Assembly (NCBI RefSeq): GCF_964229645.1
Contig: NZ_CAXREX010000257.1
Span: forward strand, 1-15,044
Source of the DNA: Nioella sp964229645
GTDB taxonomy: Bacteria; Pseudomonadota; Alphaproteobacteria; Rhodobacterales; Rhodobacteraceae
Length of the DNA stretch: 15,044 bases
Reading direction: 5' to 3'
A model generated the notes under the pieces. The model was not told where the DNA came from. It ran no database searches and saw nothing but the letters and a program-made list of their open reading frames with translations. Numbering within the stretch: the first letter of the stretch is position 1; every line of letters starts with the position of its first letter. This document shows, piece by piece, positions 1-9,209 of this stretch. A program made the position numbers and the translations under genes.

Positions 1-1062
1 TGGACCGTGCCGCCTTCGGCCGAGGAAATCCTGCGCAAGGACGAGGAACGCCTGCTGGCCGACCCGATGTGGGCCGACGAGGTGACCGAGGACGAAGCCG
101 CCTTCGCCGCCCGCCTGCTGGAGGCCCATGACCCGGCCACCATCGCGGCAGCCTACCTGCGCCTTTACCGCAGCCGCCAGTCGGCCCCCGAGGAACTGGG
201 CGCGCCCGACGCCAAGCCGGTGCGCGAGCGCAAGCCCTTCGGGCCGAGCCGCTGGTTCGCCCTGTCGGTCGGTGCCAGCGACAATGCCGAGGCGCGCTGG
301 CTGCTGCCGCTTCTGTGCCGTGCGGGCGATCTCGACAAGTCCGCCATCGGCGCGATCCGCGTGCAGGAAAGCGAAACCTTCGTGGAACTGACCGAGGCCA
401 GCGCCGATGGCTTCCTGTCCGCGCTCGGCGAAGGTGGTGTTCTGGAAGACGGCGTTACCGTTCGCGCCCTCGATAGCGCGCCCGATATCGCGCCCCTGCC
501 CCGTAAGCCCCGCCCCGATGGCCCGCGCGGCAAGCCCGGCCCGAGGGACGACCGCCCCCGCCGGGACCCGCGCGAGGATCGTCCCGCGCGCGCCCCGCGC
601 CGCAGCCATGATGACGCCCCCGAGCGCAAGCCCTACGACAAGGAAGCGGTCAAGCCTCTGTCCAGGTCGAAGCCGAAACGGGATGCGGATGCCCCGCGTG
701 GCAAGCCTGCCCGCACCGGCGACGGCCCCCGCAAGCCCCGCAGCGACGGCGACAAGCCCTGGAAGGGCAAGCCCAAGGGTGACGGTCCGCGCGGCGGCGG
801 CAAGGCTGGGTTCGACAAGCCCCGTGGCCCCCGGCCCGAGGGCGGTGGCAAGCCCCGCACCGACAAGCCCCGATCCGACAAACCCCGGTCGGACAAGCCG
901 CGCAGCGAGGCGGACAAGCCCGCCCGCAATGCTGCGGCTGATCCATCCAAGCGCTTCGTGCGTCCGGGTGACAAACCCAAGCCGGGGCGTGGCGGAAAAC
1001 CGGGCGGCAAGCCCGCCCCGCGCCGCGGCGGCGAGCAGCCTCCGCGCCGCCCGCGTGGTTGA
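1..1062 (+). CDS. DEAD-box RNA helicase, C-terminal part (5' truncated by window edge)
   Basis: The reading frame is open from base 1, so the gene starts outside the window; the GTG at 7 is internal (the frame begins W-T-V-P-P-S-A-E-E-I). Residues 1-60 of the visible part (PPSAEEI, then an acidic helical stretch) resemble the segment after the helicase core in DeaD/CsdA-type enzymes. Roughly residues 83-160 (RWFALSVGASDNAEARW to DGVTVRALD) match a DbpA-type RNA-binding domain, with a G-x-IRV strand and an FVEL strand. The rest, about 190 residues, is a low-complexity Lys/Arg/Pro/Gly/Asp tail with short repeats, probably disordered and RNA-binding. The expected role is ATP-dependent unwinding of structured RNA in ribosome assembly or mRNA turnover. 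The helicase motifs (Walker A, DEAD) are not in the window, so the family call rests on the C-terminal half. The TGA at 1060-1062 directly abuts the stop of the convergent Lrp gene. Confidence 0.85.
   Translation, partial: WTVPPSAEEILRKDEERLLADPMWADEVTEDEAAFAARLLEAHDPATIAAAYLRLYRSRQSAPEELGAPDAKPVRERKPFGPSRWFALSVGASDNAEARWLLPLLCRAGDLDKSAIGAIRVQESETFVELTEASADGFLSALGEGGVLEDGVTVRALDSAPDIAPLPRKPRPDGPRGKPGPRDDRPRRDPREDRPARAPRRSHDDAPERKPYDKEAVKPLSRSKPKRDADAPRGKPARTGDGPRKPRSDGDKPWKGKPKGDGPRGGGKAGFDKPRGPRPEGGGKPRTDKPRSDKPRSDKPRSEADKPARNAAADPSKRFVRPGDKPKPGRGGKPGGKPAPRRGGEQPPRRPRG
850..909 (+). repeat. In-frame 15-bp tandem repeat encoding KPR[ST][DE]
   Basis: Four consecutive five-codon units read KPRTD, KPRSD, KPRSD and KPRSE in the helicase tail. 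Third positions differ between units (for example aagccccga versus aaaccccgg), so the repeat is conserved at protein level rather than being a recent exact duplication. More diffuse K-P-R/G units surround it on both sides. Confidence 0.85.
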
Positions 1063-1503
1063 TCACACCCGGCTGTAGCGGCTCGTTGACAGAAGCAGGC
1101 TGGTTTCCGAGGTGCTGACGCCCTCCAGCCTGCGGATATCCCGTAGGGCGGCATCGAGCGCTTCCAGCGTCTCGGTGCCGAGTTCGACGATCAGGTCCCA
1201 TTTGCCATTGGTGGAATGCACCGCCTGAACCTCGCGCCGGCCCGACAATTGCCGTCGGATGCGGTCCATCCCCGGCCCTTCGATCGCCAGCATGGTCAGC
1301 GCCCGGACCGGGCTTTGCGCGAGATCCCCGCGCGTGACCACGCTGAACCCCCTGATCTCACCTGCAGTTGACAGCCGCTCCATGCGCGCGCGCACCGTCG
1401 CCCGCGTCACCCCAAGATCGCCCGCGAGATCCGAGAGCGACGCCCGCCCATCGCGCCGAAGCGCGGACAGAAGGCGGCGGTCGATATCGTCCATTTCGAT
1501 CAT
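1063..1503 (-). CDS. Lrp/AsnC family transcriptional regulator
   Basis: The 146-residue product has the length and layout of the Lrp/AsnC family. An N-terminal winged helix-turn-helix begins MDDIDRRLLSALRRDGRASL, with the recognition helix around residues 32-44 (VTRATVRARMERL). A ligand-binding RAM domain follows (about residues 66-140), including the typical V-Q-A-V-H-S-T-N-G-K-W-D strand-turn and a D-A-A-L-R-D-I-R-R-L-E-G-V helix. I chose the ATG at 1503 because GGGCGAG lies just upstream; the ATG at 1494 (MDDIDRR) is also possible. It is divergent from rocF-ocd. Lrp-family proteins often control neighbouring amino-acid catabolic genes in response to the amino acid, so it is probably an arginine- or ornithine-responsive regulator of rocF-ocd and of itself; the effector is inference. 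Its stop codon touches the stop of the convergent helicase gene. Confidence 0.9.
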   Translation of the reverse strand: MIEMDDIDRRLLSALRRDGRASLSDLAGDLGVTRATVRARMERLSTAGEIRGFSVVTRGDLAQSPVRALTMLAIEGPGMDRIRRQLSGRREVQAVHSTNGKWDLIVELGTETLEALDAALRDIRRLEGVSTSETSLLLSTSRYSRV

Positions 1504-1614
1504 TTTACTCGCCCATGTTGCGCAATTCATCCCCAATATGACCAATCTGCTGCCTTCTGTCCAATCCGAACCGGGCGCTATGCATCGGAAAACGCGAACC
1601 AGGACAGACTCGAG
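1504..1614. promoter_or_regulatory. Divergent promoter region between lrp-like gene and rocF
   Basis: This 111-bp spacer must hold both divergent promoters. It contains a perfect 8-bp palindrome TTGCGCAA at 1518-1525 and, beyond it, a comparatively AT-rich stretch (CCAATATGACCAAT, 1535-1548), a plausible landing zone for an Lrp-type protein. AGGACAG at about 1601-1607 is the likely ribosome binding site for rocF. No convincing -35/-10 pair could be fixed by eye. Confidence 0.4.
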
Positions 1615-2544
1615 ATGACTCCCAAGACCTGCCTTTTGATTGGTGCCCCGGTGGATAGCGGCAAACGCATCCAGGGCTGCCTGATGGGCCCTGACGCCTT
1701 CCGCACCGCCGGACTGGCCGACCAACTCCACGCCCTCGGGCTCGAAACCCGCGACCTTGGCAACGTGGTCCCTGCCCCGCTGCGGGATCTGCCCGGATCG
1801 GGAAAGGTGCACGCGCTGGCCGAAACCGTCGCCTGGACCGAGGCGCTGATGCGCGCAGCACGCGACGCAATGCAGGCGGGCTTTCCCATCTTCCTGGGCG
1901 GTGATCACAGCCTGTCGCTCGGCACGGTCGCGGGCGTGGCGGACTACGCCCGCGACCAGGGCCGTCCGCAATTCGTGCTGTGGCTCGATGCCCATTCCGA
2001 TTTTCACACGCCCCAGACCAGCGGGTCGGGCAACCTGCATGGGACACCTGTGGGCTACATTACCGGCCTGCCCGGGTTCGAAGCCTTCCCCGACCTGCCC
2101 GCGCCGGTGCCGCAGGAAAACGTCTGCCTTCTGGGCCTGCGCTCGGTCGACCTGGAGGAAAAGCAGGCGCTGGCCGCGACCGAGATCAGCTGCCACGACA
2201 TGCGCGCGATCGACGAACATGGCATCGCCGCGCCCTTGCGTGACTTCCTTGCAAGGGTCGAGGCCGAGAACGGCCTGTTGCATGTCTCGCTCGACGTGGA
2301 TTTCCTCGACCCCTCCATCGCGCCCGCCGTGGGCACCACCGTGCCGGGCGGCGCCACTTTCCGCGAAGCGCATCTGGTCATGGAGATCCTGCATGACAGC
2401 GAGCTTGTGACCTCGCTCGACCTCGTGGAACTCAACCCCTTCCTCGACGAGCGCGGGCGCACTGCCTCGCTCATGGTCGATCTCACCGCGTCCCTCATGG
2501 GCCGCCGCGTCTTTGACCGCCCCACCCGGAGTTTCGCCGCATGA
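1615..2544 (+). CDS. rocF: Arginase
   Basis: The 309-residue product matches the arginase/ureohydrolase family in length and motifs. The Mn-binding signatures are all present: GGDHS with H98, DAHSD with D125, H127 and D129, and D-V-D at about residues 227-229 within S-L-D-V-D-F-L-D-P. An N-G-x-L-H-G-like loop (S-G-N-L-H-G, about 138-143) and the C-terminal S-L-D-L-V-E-L-N-P strand also fit. It hydrolyses arginine to ornithine and urea in the cytoplasm. The closely related agmatinases are less likely, because the next gene consumes ornithine. The gene overlaps ocd by four bases (ATGA), indicating translational coupling. AGGA at about 1601 serves as ribosome binding site for the ATG at 1615. 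Confidence 0.93.
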   Translation: MTPKTCLLIGAPVDSGKRIQGCLMGPDAFRTAGLADQLHALGLETRDLGNVVPAPLRDLPGSGKVHALAETVAWTEALMRAARDAMQAGFPIFLGGDHSLSLGTVAGVADYARDQGRPQFVLWLDAHSDFHTPQTSGSGNLHGTPVGYITGLPGFEAFPDLPAPVPQENVCLLGLRSVDLEEKQALAATEISCHDMRAIDEHGIAAPLRDFLARVEAENGLLHVSLDVDFLDPSIAPAVGTTVPGGATFREAHLVMEILHDSELVTSLDLVELNPFLDERGRTASLMVDLTASLMGRRVFDRPTRSFAA

Positions 2545-3596
2545 CCCACCTGCCCCAAGCCTCGGACCGCGCCTACGTGCCCTTCGTGTCGGTCGAAAAC
2601 ATGATGCGGCTCATCCACACCATCGGGCTGGAGCGGATGCTGGTGGAACTGGCTGACTATATCGAGGAGGATTTCCGCCGCTGGCCGCTCTTCGACAAGA
2701 CCCCGCGCGTGGCCGCACACAGCCCTGTGGGCGTCATTGAGCTGATGCCGACCTCGGACGGCGAACAATACGCCTTCAAATACGTGAACGGGCACCCCAC
2801 CAACACCAAAGCGGGTCTGCAAACCGTCACGGCCTTTGGGCTTTTGGCCGATGTTGCAACGGGTTATCCGACATTGCTGAGCGAAATGACGGTGCTGACC
2901 GCGATCCGCACCGCCGCGACCTCGGCCATGGTGGCCAAACATCTCGCCCCCAAGGGCGCGCGCACCATGGCCATGATCGGCAATGGCGCGCAGTCCGAAT
3001 TCCAGTCGCTGGCGATGAAGGCCGTCGTCGGCATCGACACCGTTCGGCTCTACGACATCGACCGGGCGGCAACGCAAAAGGCCGCGCGCAACCTGGCCGG
3101 ACAGGGCCTGCATGTCGTGACCTGCGCCACGCCCGAGGAGGCGATCGAGGGGGCCGAGATCATCACCACCTGCACCGCTGACAAGCAATTCGCCACCATC
3201 CTGAACGACAACATGGTCGGCGAAGGCGTCCATATCAACGCGATCGGGGGCGACTGCCCCGGCAAGACCGAACTGGCGCCAGCGATCCTGCACCGGTCCT
3301 CCATTTTCGTGGAATACCCTGCCCAGACGCGGGTGGAGGGTGAAATCCAGCAGCTGGACGAGGATCATCCCGTCACGGAGCTGTGGCAGGTGATCCGGGG
3401 CGAGGCCGAAGGCCGGGTCTCGGCCCGGCAGATCACGCTTTTTGACTCCGTGGGCTTCGCCATCGAGGATTTCTCGGCGCTGCGCTACGTGCGCGACCGG
3501 CTGGAAGGGACACAGCTGTTCGACCGGCTCGACATGCTGGCCGATCCCGACGATCCGCGCGATCTGTTCGGGATGCTGGAGCGTGCCAGGGGATAA
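2541..3596 (+). CDS. ocd: Ornithine cyclodeaminase
   Basis: The 351-residue protein belongs to the ornithine cyclodeaminase / mu-crystallin family. It would convert ornithine to proline plus ammonia using NAD+ internally. Visible signatures are the substrate-side F-K-Y-V-N-G-H-P (79-86) and A-I-R-T-A-A-T-S-A (121-129), the Rossmann loop I-G-N-G-A-Q (146-151) with an acidic residue ending the next strand (Y-D-I-D, 171-174), and G-G-D-C-P-G-K-T-E-L (236-245). D238 in the last motif aligns with the catalytic Asp of this family. The start codon overlaps the arginase stop. Together the pair forms the arginine-ornithine-proline route that lets proteobacteria use arginine as nitrogen source. A repeat-bearing region follows the stop codon. 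Confidence 0.93.
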   Translation: MTHLPQASDRAYVPFVSVENMMRLIHTIGLERMLVELADYIEEDFRRWPLFDKTPRVAAHSPVGVIELMPTSDGEQYAFKYVNGHPTNTKAGLQTVTAFGLLADVATGYPTLLSEMTVLTAIRTAATSAMVAKHLAPKGARTMAMIGNGAQSEFQSLAMKAVVGIDTVRLYDIDRAATQKAARNLAGQGLHVVTCATPEEAIEGAEIITTCTADKQFATILNDNMVGEGVHINAIGGDCPGKTELAPAILHRSSIFVEYPAQTRVEGEIQQLDEDHPVTELWQVIRGEAEGRVSARQITLFDSVGFAIEDFSALRYVRDRLEGTQLFDRLDMLADPDDPRDLFGMLERARG

Positions 3597-3600
3597 GGGA

Positions 3601-3649
3601 GGCTCGCCGCGCCTTCGCGCGCCGAGCCGCGGGGGGATCCTCCCCCCGC
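3601..3649 (+). repeat. Twin-hairpin element downstream of ocd
   Basis: Two inverted repeats lie back to back. GGCTCG...CGAGCC (3601-3628) encloses a GC-rich inner stem. GCGGGGGGA / TCCCCCCGC (3629-3637 and 3641-3649) form a perfect 9-bp stem with a 3-base loop. No T-tract follows directly, so this is not a textbook intrinsic terminator. Together with the adjacent ATATTT-containing motif it has the look of a REP-like or 3'-end element shared by the convergent ocd and usg genes. Confidence 0.6.
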
Positions 3650-3657
3650 ACCCCCCT

Positions 3658-3681
3658 GGGATATTTATGGAACAATGAAGG
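3658..3681 (+). repeat. Interspersed 24-bp intergenic motif, copy 1
   Basis: The motif reads GGGATATTT-AT-GGAACAATGAAGG. A second copy, identical at 22 of 24 positions, lies in opposite orientation at 13523-13546. Both sit between convergent genes, a few dozen bases after a stop codon on the strand in which the motif reads forward (here 62 bases past ocd). I recall similar strings as frequent in Rhodobacteraceae intergenic DNA, but cannot verify that here. Confidence 0.7.
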
Positions 3682-3707
3682 GGCGGTCTTTCAGGATCGG
3701 TCAAGGA

Positions 3708-3977
3708 TCAGTGCAGGGTGAATTCCCCCACCACGTTGCGCCATTCGCCCGGGCGGATCAGCTTGCGGTGAACGAAGCGCACCGAATGCAGCGGTCCTTC
3801 GATTTCGTCCTGCCAGAACGCGATGAAATCGAAGAGCCGGGGGTGATCCGGGGCAAGGTCGTAGTCCTGCCAGACAAAGGTGTTCAGAACATGCGGATGA
3901 TCGGGCATGTGGTAGAACATTTCCGCCGTCGTCAGGCCGTAGCCTTTCAGCATCAGCTCGGTCTCTTCCTGGGCCAT
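3708..3977 (-). CDS. usg: Usg-family protein
   Basis: The 89-residue product carries the signature of the small alphaproteobacterial Usg family: L-x-G-Y-G-L-T-T-A-E-x-x-Y-x-M-P-D-H-P near the N terminus, then V-W-Q-D-Y-D-L-A-P, then F-W-Q-x-E-I-E-G-P-L-H-S-V and a C-terminal K-L-I-R-P-G-E-W-R. Older annotations call it a probable subunit of phosphoribosylanthranilate isomerase, based on gene location in other bacteria. There is no trp gene here and I would not assign that role. AGGAGG lies seven bases before the ATG, a strong ribosome binding site. It is probably a soluble cytoplasmic protein of unknown function; no membrane segment or signal peptide is seen. Confidence 0.8.
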   Translation of the reverse strand: MAQEETELMLKGYGLTTAEMFYHMPDHPHVLNTFVWQDYDLAPDHPRLFDFIAFWQDEIEGPLHSVRFVHRKLIRPGEWRNVVGEFTLH

Positions 3978-4082
3978 GTCTGCGCCTCCTGTTGGCTCCT
4001 ACTGGCCCGATGCTGACATATCCGGGTTAAAAATCAACGAAAACAGGTTGTTAGCCAGATATCGGCGTGAGTGCCAATGGCG

Positions 4083-4110
4083 TTGACCCATGGCCATTGC
4101 ACCCCATATC
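4083..4110 (+). promoter_or_regulatory. Possible gyrA promoter
   Basis: TTGACC (4083-4088) and CATATC (4105-4110) are 16 bases apart and about 60 bases before the gyrA start. The -35 is good; the -10 matches the sigma-70 consensus at only half of its positions. TATACT at 4130-4135 is a better -10 by itself but lacks a partner at the right distance. This is a weak call. Confidence 0.25.
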
Positions 4111-4171
4111 CCGTCCCTCTATACTGCCCGGCAACAACATATAGACGCGCGGACAGAAGCGAGCATCAGGC

Positions 4172-6902
<2,731 letters not shown>

Positions 6903-6910
<8 letters not shown>

Positions 6911-7142
6911 CTGGATCGTGCTGTTCCTCTTCGGGGGAGCGGTCATCCTGGCCCTCGTTCTGGTGGCCCGCTACCAGGCGGGCCGCTACCAGGACTACCT
7001 GGCGCGCCACACCGCCGAGACCAAGAAGGTCACCGCCAACCAGGCCCGGCTGATCGAACAGCAGGACGCCCACCAGGCGCTGATCCGCGAGCAGAACGCC
7101 CTTTTGGCGCGCATCGCCACGGCGCTGGAACAGCGCCCGTGA
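6903..7142 (+). CDS. Small membrane-anchored coiled-coil protein
   Basis: This 79-residue protein starts with an ATG inside the last codons of gyrA and overlaps it by eight bases. Residues 4-22 (W-I-V-L-F-L-F-G-G-A-V-I-L-A-L-V-L-V) form one hydrophobic helix. The remainder is charged and rich in Gln, Ala, Leu and Glu with heptad-like spacing (A-R-L-I-E-Q-Q-D-A-H-Q-A-L-I-R-E-Q-N-A-L-L-A-R-I), a likely cytoplasmic coiled coil. I do not recognise a named family. Its overlaps with gyrA and with the downstream VOC gene imply co-translation. There is no motif that links it to gyrase, so the association is positional only. Confidence 0.8.
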
Positions 7143-7534
7143 CACCCCGGCTGGCGCTGGTGGCCTTTCTTGCGCGCGACTATGACGAGGCCATCGACTG
7201 GTTCCGCGCGGCGCTTGGCTGGCAGCTGCTGGAAGATAGCGACATGGGCGGTGGAAAACGGTGGGTGCGCATGGCCCCCGATGAACAGGCGGAAACCCAG
7301 TTCCTGATTGCCCGCGCCGTGGGCGAGCAGGCCGCGCATGTCGGCCAGCACGCAGGTGGGCGCGTGGGCTATGTCCTCCACACGGCCGATTTCGCCGCCG
7401 CACACGCCCGGATGACGGCCGCTGGTGTTCACTTCGAAGAAGCGCCCCGGCACGAACCCTATGGCACCGTGGCCGTGTTCCGAGATCTTTATGGAAATCG
7501 GTGGGACCTGATCGAACCAAAGCGCCAAGTCTGA
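7139..7534 (+). CDS. VOC-fold (glyoxalase/bleomycin-resistance type) protein
   Basis: The 131-residue product has the two-module pattern of the vicinal oxygen chelate superfamily. The first half has R-D-Y-D-E-A-I-D-W-F-R-A-A-L-G-W, and the second ends with V-F-R-D-L-Y-G-N-R-W-D-L-I-E-P, a classical VOC C-terminal strand carrying one candidate metal ligand (Glu). The usual N-terminal His ligand is not seen in the first strand (L-A-L-V-A-F-L), so metal binding may be incomplete or different; several VOC proteins bind ligands without catalysis. The GTG start overlaps the preceding stop (GTGA), so it is translationally coupled to the gyrA transcript. Substrate unknown. Confidence 0.85.
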   Translation: MTPRLALVAFLARDYDEAIDWFRAALGWQLLEDSDMGGGKRWVRMAPDEQAETQFLIARAVGEQAAHVGQHAGGRVGYVLHTADFAAAHARMTAAGVHFEEAPRHEPYGTVAVFRDLYGNRWDLIEPKRQV

Positions 7535-7540
7535 TCATCA

Positions 7541-7598
7541 GCGCACATATTCTGCGATTTTTCGCGCACATACCTGCATTGAGGAACAGATTTGTTCC
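7541..7598 (+). promoter_or_regulatory. Direct repeats and palindrome upstream of doxX-like gene
   Basis: GCGCACATA occurs twice in direct orientation at 7541-7549 and 7564-7572, 23 bases apart start to start. A perfect palindrome GGAACA-GATT-TGTTCC follows at 7583-7598. These lie in the 126-bp gap before the first DoxX-like gene. They look like binding sites for a dimeric regulator. TTGAGG at 7579-7584 could be a -35 overlapping the palindrome, but no good -10 accompanies it. Confidence 0.45.
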
Positions 7599-7660
7599 GT
7601 GCATCTAAGGGCCATCCGCGGCAACGCGGCGACTCCTCACAGACGCAAGGAAACGATCCC

Positions 7661-8056
7661 ATGTCCGCACTTCAAACTTACGCACATCCCGCCGGCCGTA
7701 TCCTGCTGGCGCTCATCTTCATCGTCGCGGGCTTCGGCAAGCTCGGCGATGTCCAGGGTTTCTCGGGCTATCTCGCCTCGGGCGGCCTGCCAGCCTTCCT
7801 GGCCTGGCCCGCCGTCCTGTTCGAAATCATCGCAGGCCTTGCCCTGCTGATCGGCTTCCAGACCCGGCTTGTGGCGCTTGCCCTGGCTGCCTTTTCTGTC
7901 GTGACCGCCTTCCTGTATCACGCACCCGTTGACGCCATGCAGCAGGTCATGTTCCTCAAGAACCTTGCCATGGCAGGCGGTTACCTGATGCTGGTGGCCC
8001 ACGGTGCCGGGGCCCTGTCGGTTGACGAACGCCTCTCGCGCCCTGCCCTGGCCTGA
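7661..8056 (+). CDS. DoxX family membrane protein
   Basis: The 131-residue protein has four hydrophobic segments (about 11-27, 48-65, 68-87 and 99-115) and DoxX-family hallmarks: R-I-L-L-A-L-I-F-I-V-A-G-F-G-K-L in helix 1, G-F-Q-T-R (65-69) after helix 2, and F-L-K-N-L-A-M-A-G-G-Y-L-M-L in helix 4. Family members are small inner-membrane proteins, some tied to quinone or thiol redox chemistry or to oxidative-stress resistance; the substrate here is unknown. The ATG at 7661 is preceded by AAGGAAA at a fitting distance, so the longer TTG-initiated frame from 7592 is not used. A strong intrinsic terminator follows 20 bases after the stop, which makes this a single-gene unit. It is the first of four similar proteins in this region. 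Confidence 0.9.
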   Translation: MSALQTYAHPAGRILLALIFIVAGFGKLGDVQGFSGYLASGGLPAFLAWPAVLFEIIAGLALLIGFQTRLVALALAAFSVVTAFLYHAPVDAMQQVMFLKNLAMAGGYLMLVAHGAGALSVDERLSRPALA

Positions 8057-8076
8057 GCGCCCTGTCATTGCCAAGG

Positions 8077-8110
8077 AAAACCGCCGCCTCCCTGCGGCGG
8101 TTTTTCTTTT
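8077..8110 (+). terminator. Intrinsic terminator after doxX-like gene
   Basis: A perfect stem CCGCCGC / GCGGCGG (8081-8087, 8094-8100), extended by A-T pairs, has a 6-base loop and is followed by TTTTTCTTTT. The flanking A-run also makes it potentially bidirectional. Confidence 0.93.
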
Positions 8111-8256
8111 GTTTTCATAGCCATTCATTTTTTTGCCGCATTTCCGCCAGCCCCGTGCCGCGTGAACGCACCGCATTTTCCTCAAAGGTGGAATAAATCC
8201 GCCCCAATCACAGACCAGTTTAGGCTCACTGGGGCCGAAACGCCGGGGGGCGATGA

Positions 8257-8271
8257 GCGACCGAAGGTCGC
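8257..8271 (+). other. Leader hairpin just before the 207-residue membrane protein gene
   Basis: GCGACC-GAA-GGTCGC forms a 6-bp stem with a 3-base loop, ending 18 bases before the ATG at 8290 and directly ahead of the weak ribosome binding site AGAAG. It could affect translation initiation; there is no further support. Confidence 0.4.
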
Positions 8272-8289
8272 CTGACAGAAGATACGGCC

Positions 8290-8913
8290 ATGACAAACCC
8301 GACTGCCGAGCGCATCACGCTGAATGCAACCGCACAAAATCTGCTGAGGATCGTGATCGCCAGCTACTTCCTTGCGGTGGCGCTGAACCTCATTCCCGGC
8401 ACCAGCCTGACCATTCTGGCCAGCCAGGTCCTGCCGGCGCATGTGGCAGAGCCGCTTTCGGCGATGGTGGTGTTTGCGCTCGCCTTCCTGGTGATGATCG
8501 GGCTTTACATGCGGCCCGCGGCCCTCGTGCTTGGGCTGATGACGCTTTTTGCCAGCTACCTGCAAATGATTGAACTGGGCGTGCTGGACGAACTTGGCAC
8601 GTTCTGGCGTGACCTTGTGTTGATTTCGGCCCTGATGCTGACCTACGCGGAAAACGCACCGCGTGACTACCGCATGCGCAGCGCGATCCGGCGCAAGGTG
8701 ACGCCGCGCCGTGTGGCTCGGAGCGACCACCCGCACAGCGCCCGCCCCGAGGCCGTGACGCAGCCCGAGGCGGCCAAGATGCCCGCCACCACGGCCGAAG
8801 CGGCGCCCCAGGTGGCCTTCTCGACCCGTCGGGCGAAAGGCACCCGTGGTGCCCTGCCCGCCCTGCCCGCACCGATCGACAACATCTTCGCGGACACGGC
8901 CGCCGCCTGCTGA
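8290..8913 (+). CDS. DoxX-like membrane protein with long cytoplasmic tail
   Basis: The 207-residue product has four hydrophobic segments within residues 1-120 (about 18-35, 55-71, 76-92 and 105-120). It has G-L-Y-M-R-P-A-A (71-78) at the position of the G-x-x-T-R-x-V-A signature of the neighbouring DoxX-type proteins, so I read it as a divergent member of that fold. Unlike the others it continues for about 85 residues. This tail is basic at first (R-M-R-S-A-I-R-R-K-V-T-P-R-R-V-A-R), then Ala/Pro/Thr-rich and probably disordered, and ends in A-A-A-C. The ribosome binding site is weak. Its own terminator follows. Function unknown; the tail could be an interaction or regulatory region. Confidence 0.75.
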   Translation: MTNPTAERITLNATAQNLLRIVIASYFLAVALNLIPGTSLTILASQVLPAHVAEPLSAMVVFALAFLVMIGLYMRPAALVLGLMTLFASYLQMIELGVLDELGTFWRDLVLISALMLTYAENAPRDYRMRSAIRRKVTPRRVARSDHPHSARPEAVTQPEAAKMPATTAEAAPQVAFSTRRAKGTRGALPALPAPIDNIFADTAAAC

Positions 8914-8939
8914 AGACTGCTCCCAGGGGGGCTTGCTCG

Positions 8940-8985
8940 ACCGCTGCGCACCTTCGGGATGGGTGCGCGGCGGTTTCCTTTTTTA
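8940..8985 (+). terminator. Intrinsic terminator after the 207-residue membrane protein gene
   Basis: ACCGCTGCGCACC (8940-8952) pairs with GGTGCGCGGCGGT (8962-8974) through 13 positions with one G-T pair and a 9-base loop, followed by TTCCTTTTTT. Confidence 0.9.
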
Positions 8986-9181
8986 GGGCGCGCATCCTCT
9001 TGAGGGCCTGGTAAACGCCAAAGCTTCCCTAACGGAATGTGGCAAGAGCCTGACCTAAAAGACGGGTCGGGTTTCCAAATTGAAGACAATCAACCCCCAG
9101 AAGGGGATTTGCCCCGGCTTTGATGCCAAGACTCCCCGAACCTTCCCCCCGCTTGGCCTTCTCCTGCCGTATTTCAAGCGC

Positions 9182-9209
9182 AGAGTGCTAACCATCGAGC
9201 AACCACTCT
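9182..9209 (+). promoter_or_regulatory. Inverted repeat with internal direct repeats before the 142-residue membrane protein
   Basis: AGAGTG (9182-9187) and CACTCT (9204-9209) are perfect complements separated by 16 bases. Between them AACCA occurs twice, 11 bases apart (9190 and 9201). The element ends 16 bases before the ATG at 9226, where it could act as an operator or a 5'-UTR structure. The ribosome binding site here is poor (GGGGC). Confidence 0.35.

Noticed and set aside
850..909. CRISPR-like or satellite repeat
   Set aside because: Units are 15 bp, in frame, synonymous-variable and inside the helicase tail; there are no spacers.
1063..2394. Extension of the Lrp-like protein to 443 residues
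   Set aside because: The added N-terminal part is the antisense of rocF. Lrp/AsnC proteins are about 150 residues, which fits the ATG at 1503.
2055..3704. A 549-codon minus-strand frame opposite rocF-ocd
   Set aside because: Antisense shadow with composition typical of high-GC complement frames; it crosses two recognised genes and the hairpin element.
7583..7598. LexA box upstream of the DoxX gene, because it contains GAAC and GTTC
   Set aside because: The half-sites are inverted with a 6-base gap, which fits neither the alphaproteobacterial direct repeat (N7) nor the Gram-positive GAAC-N4-GTTC box.
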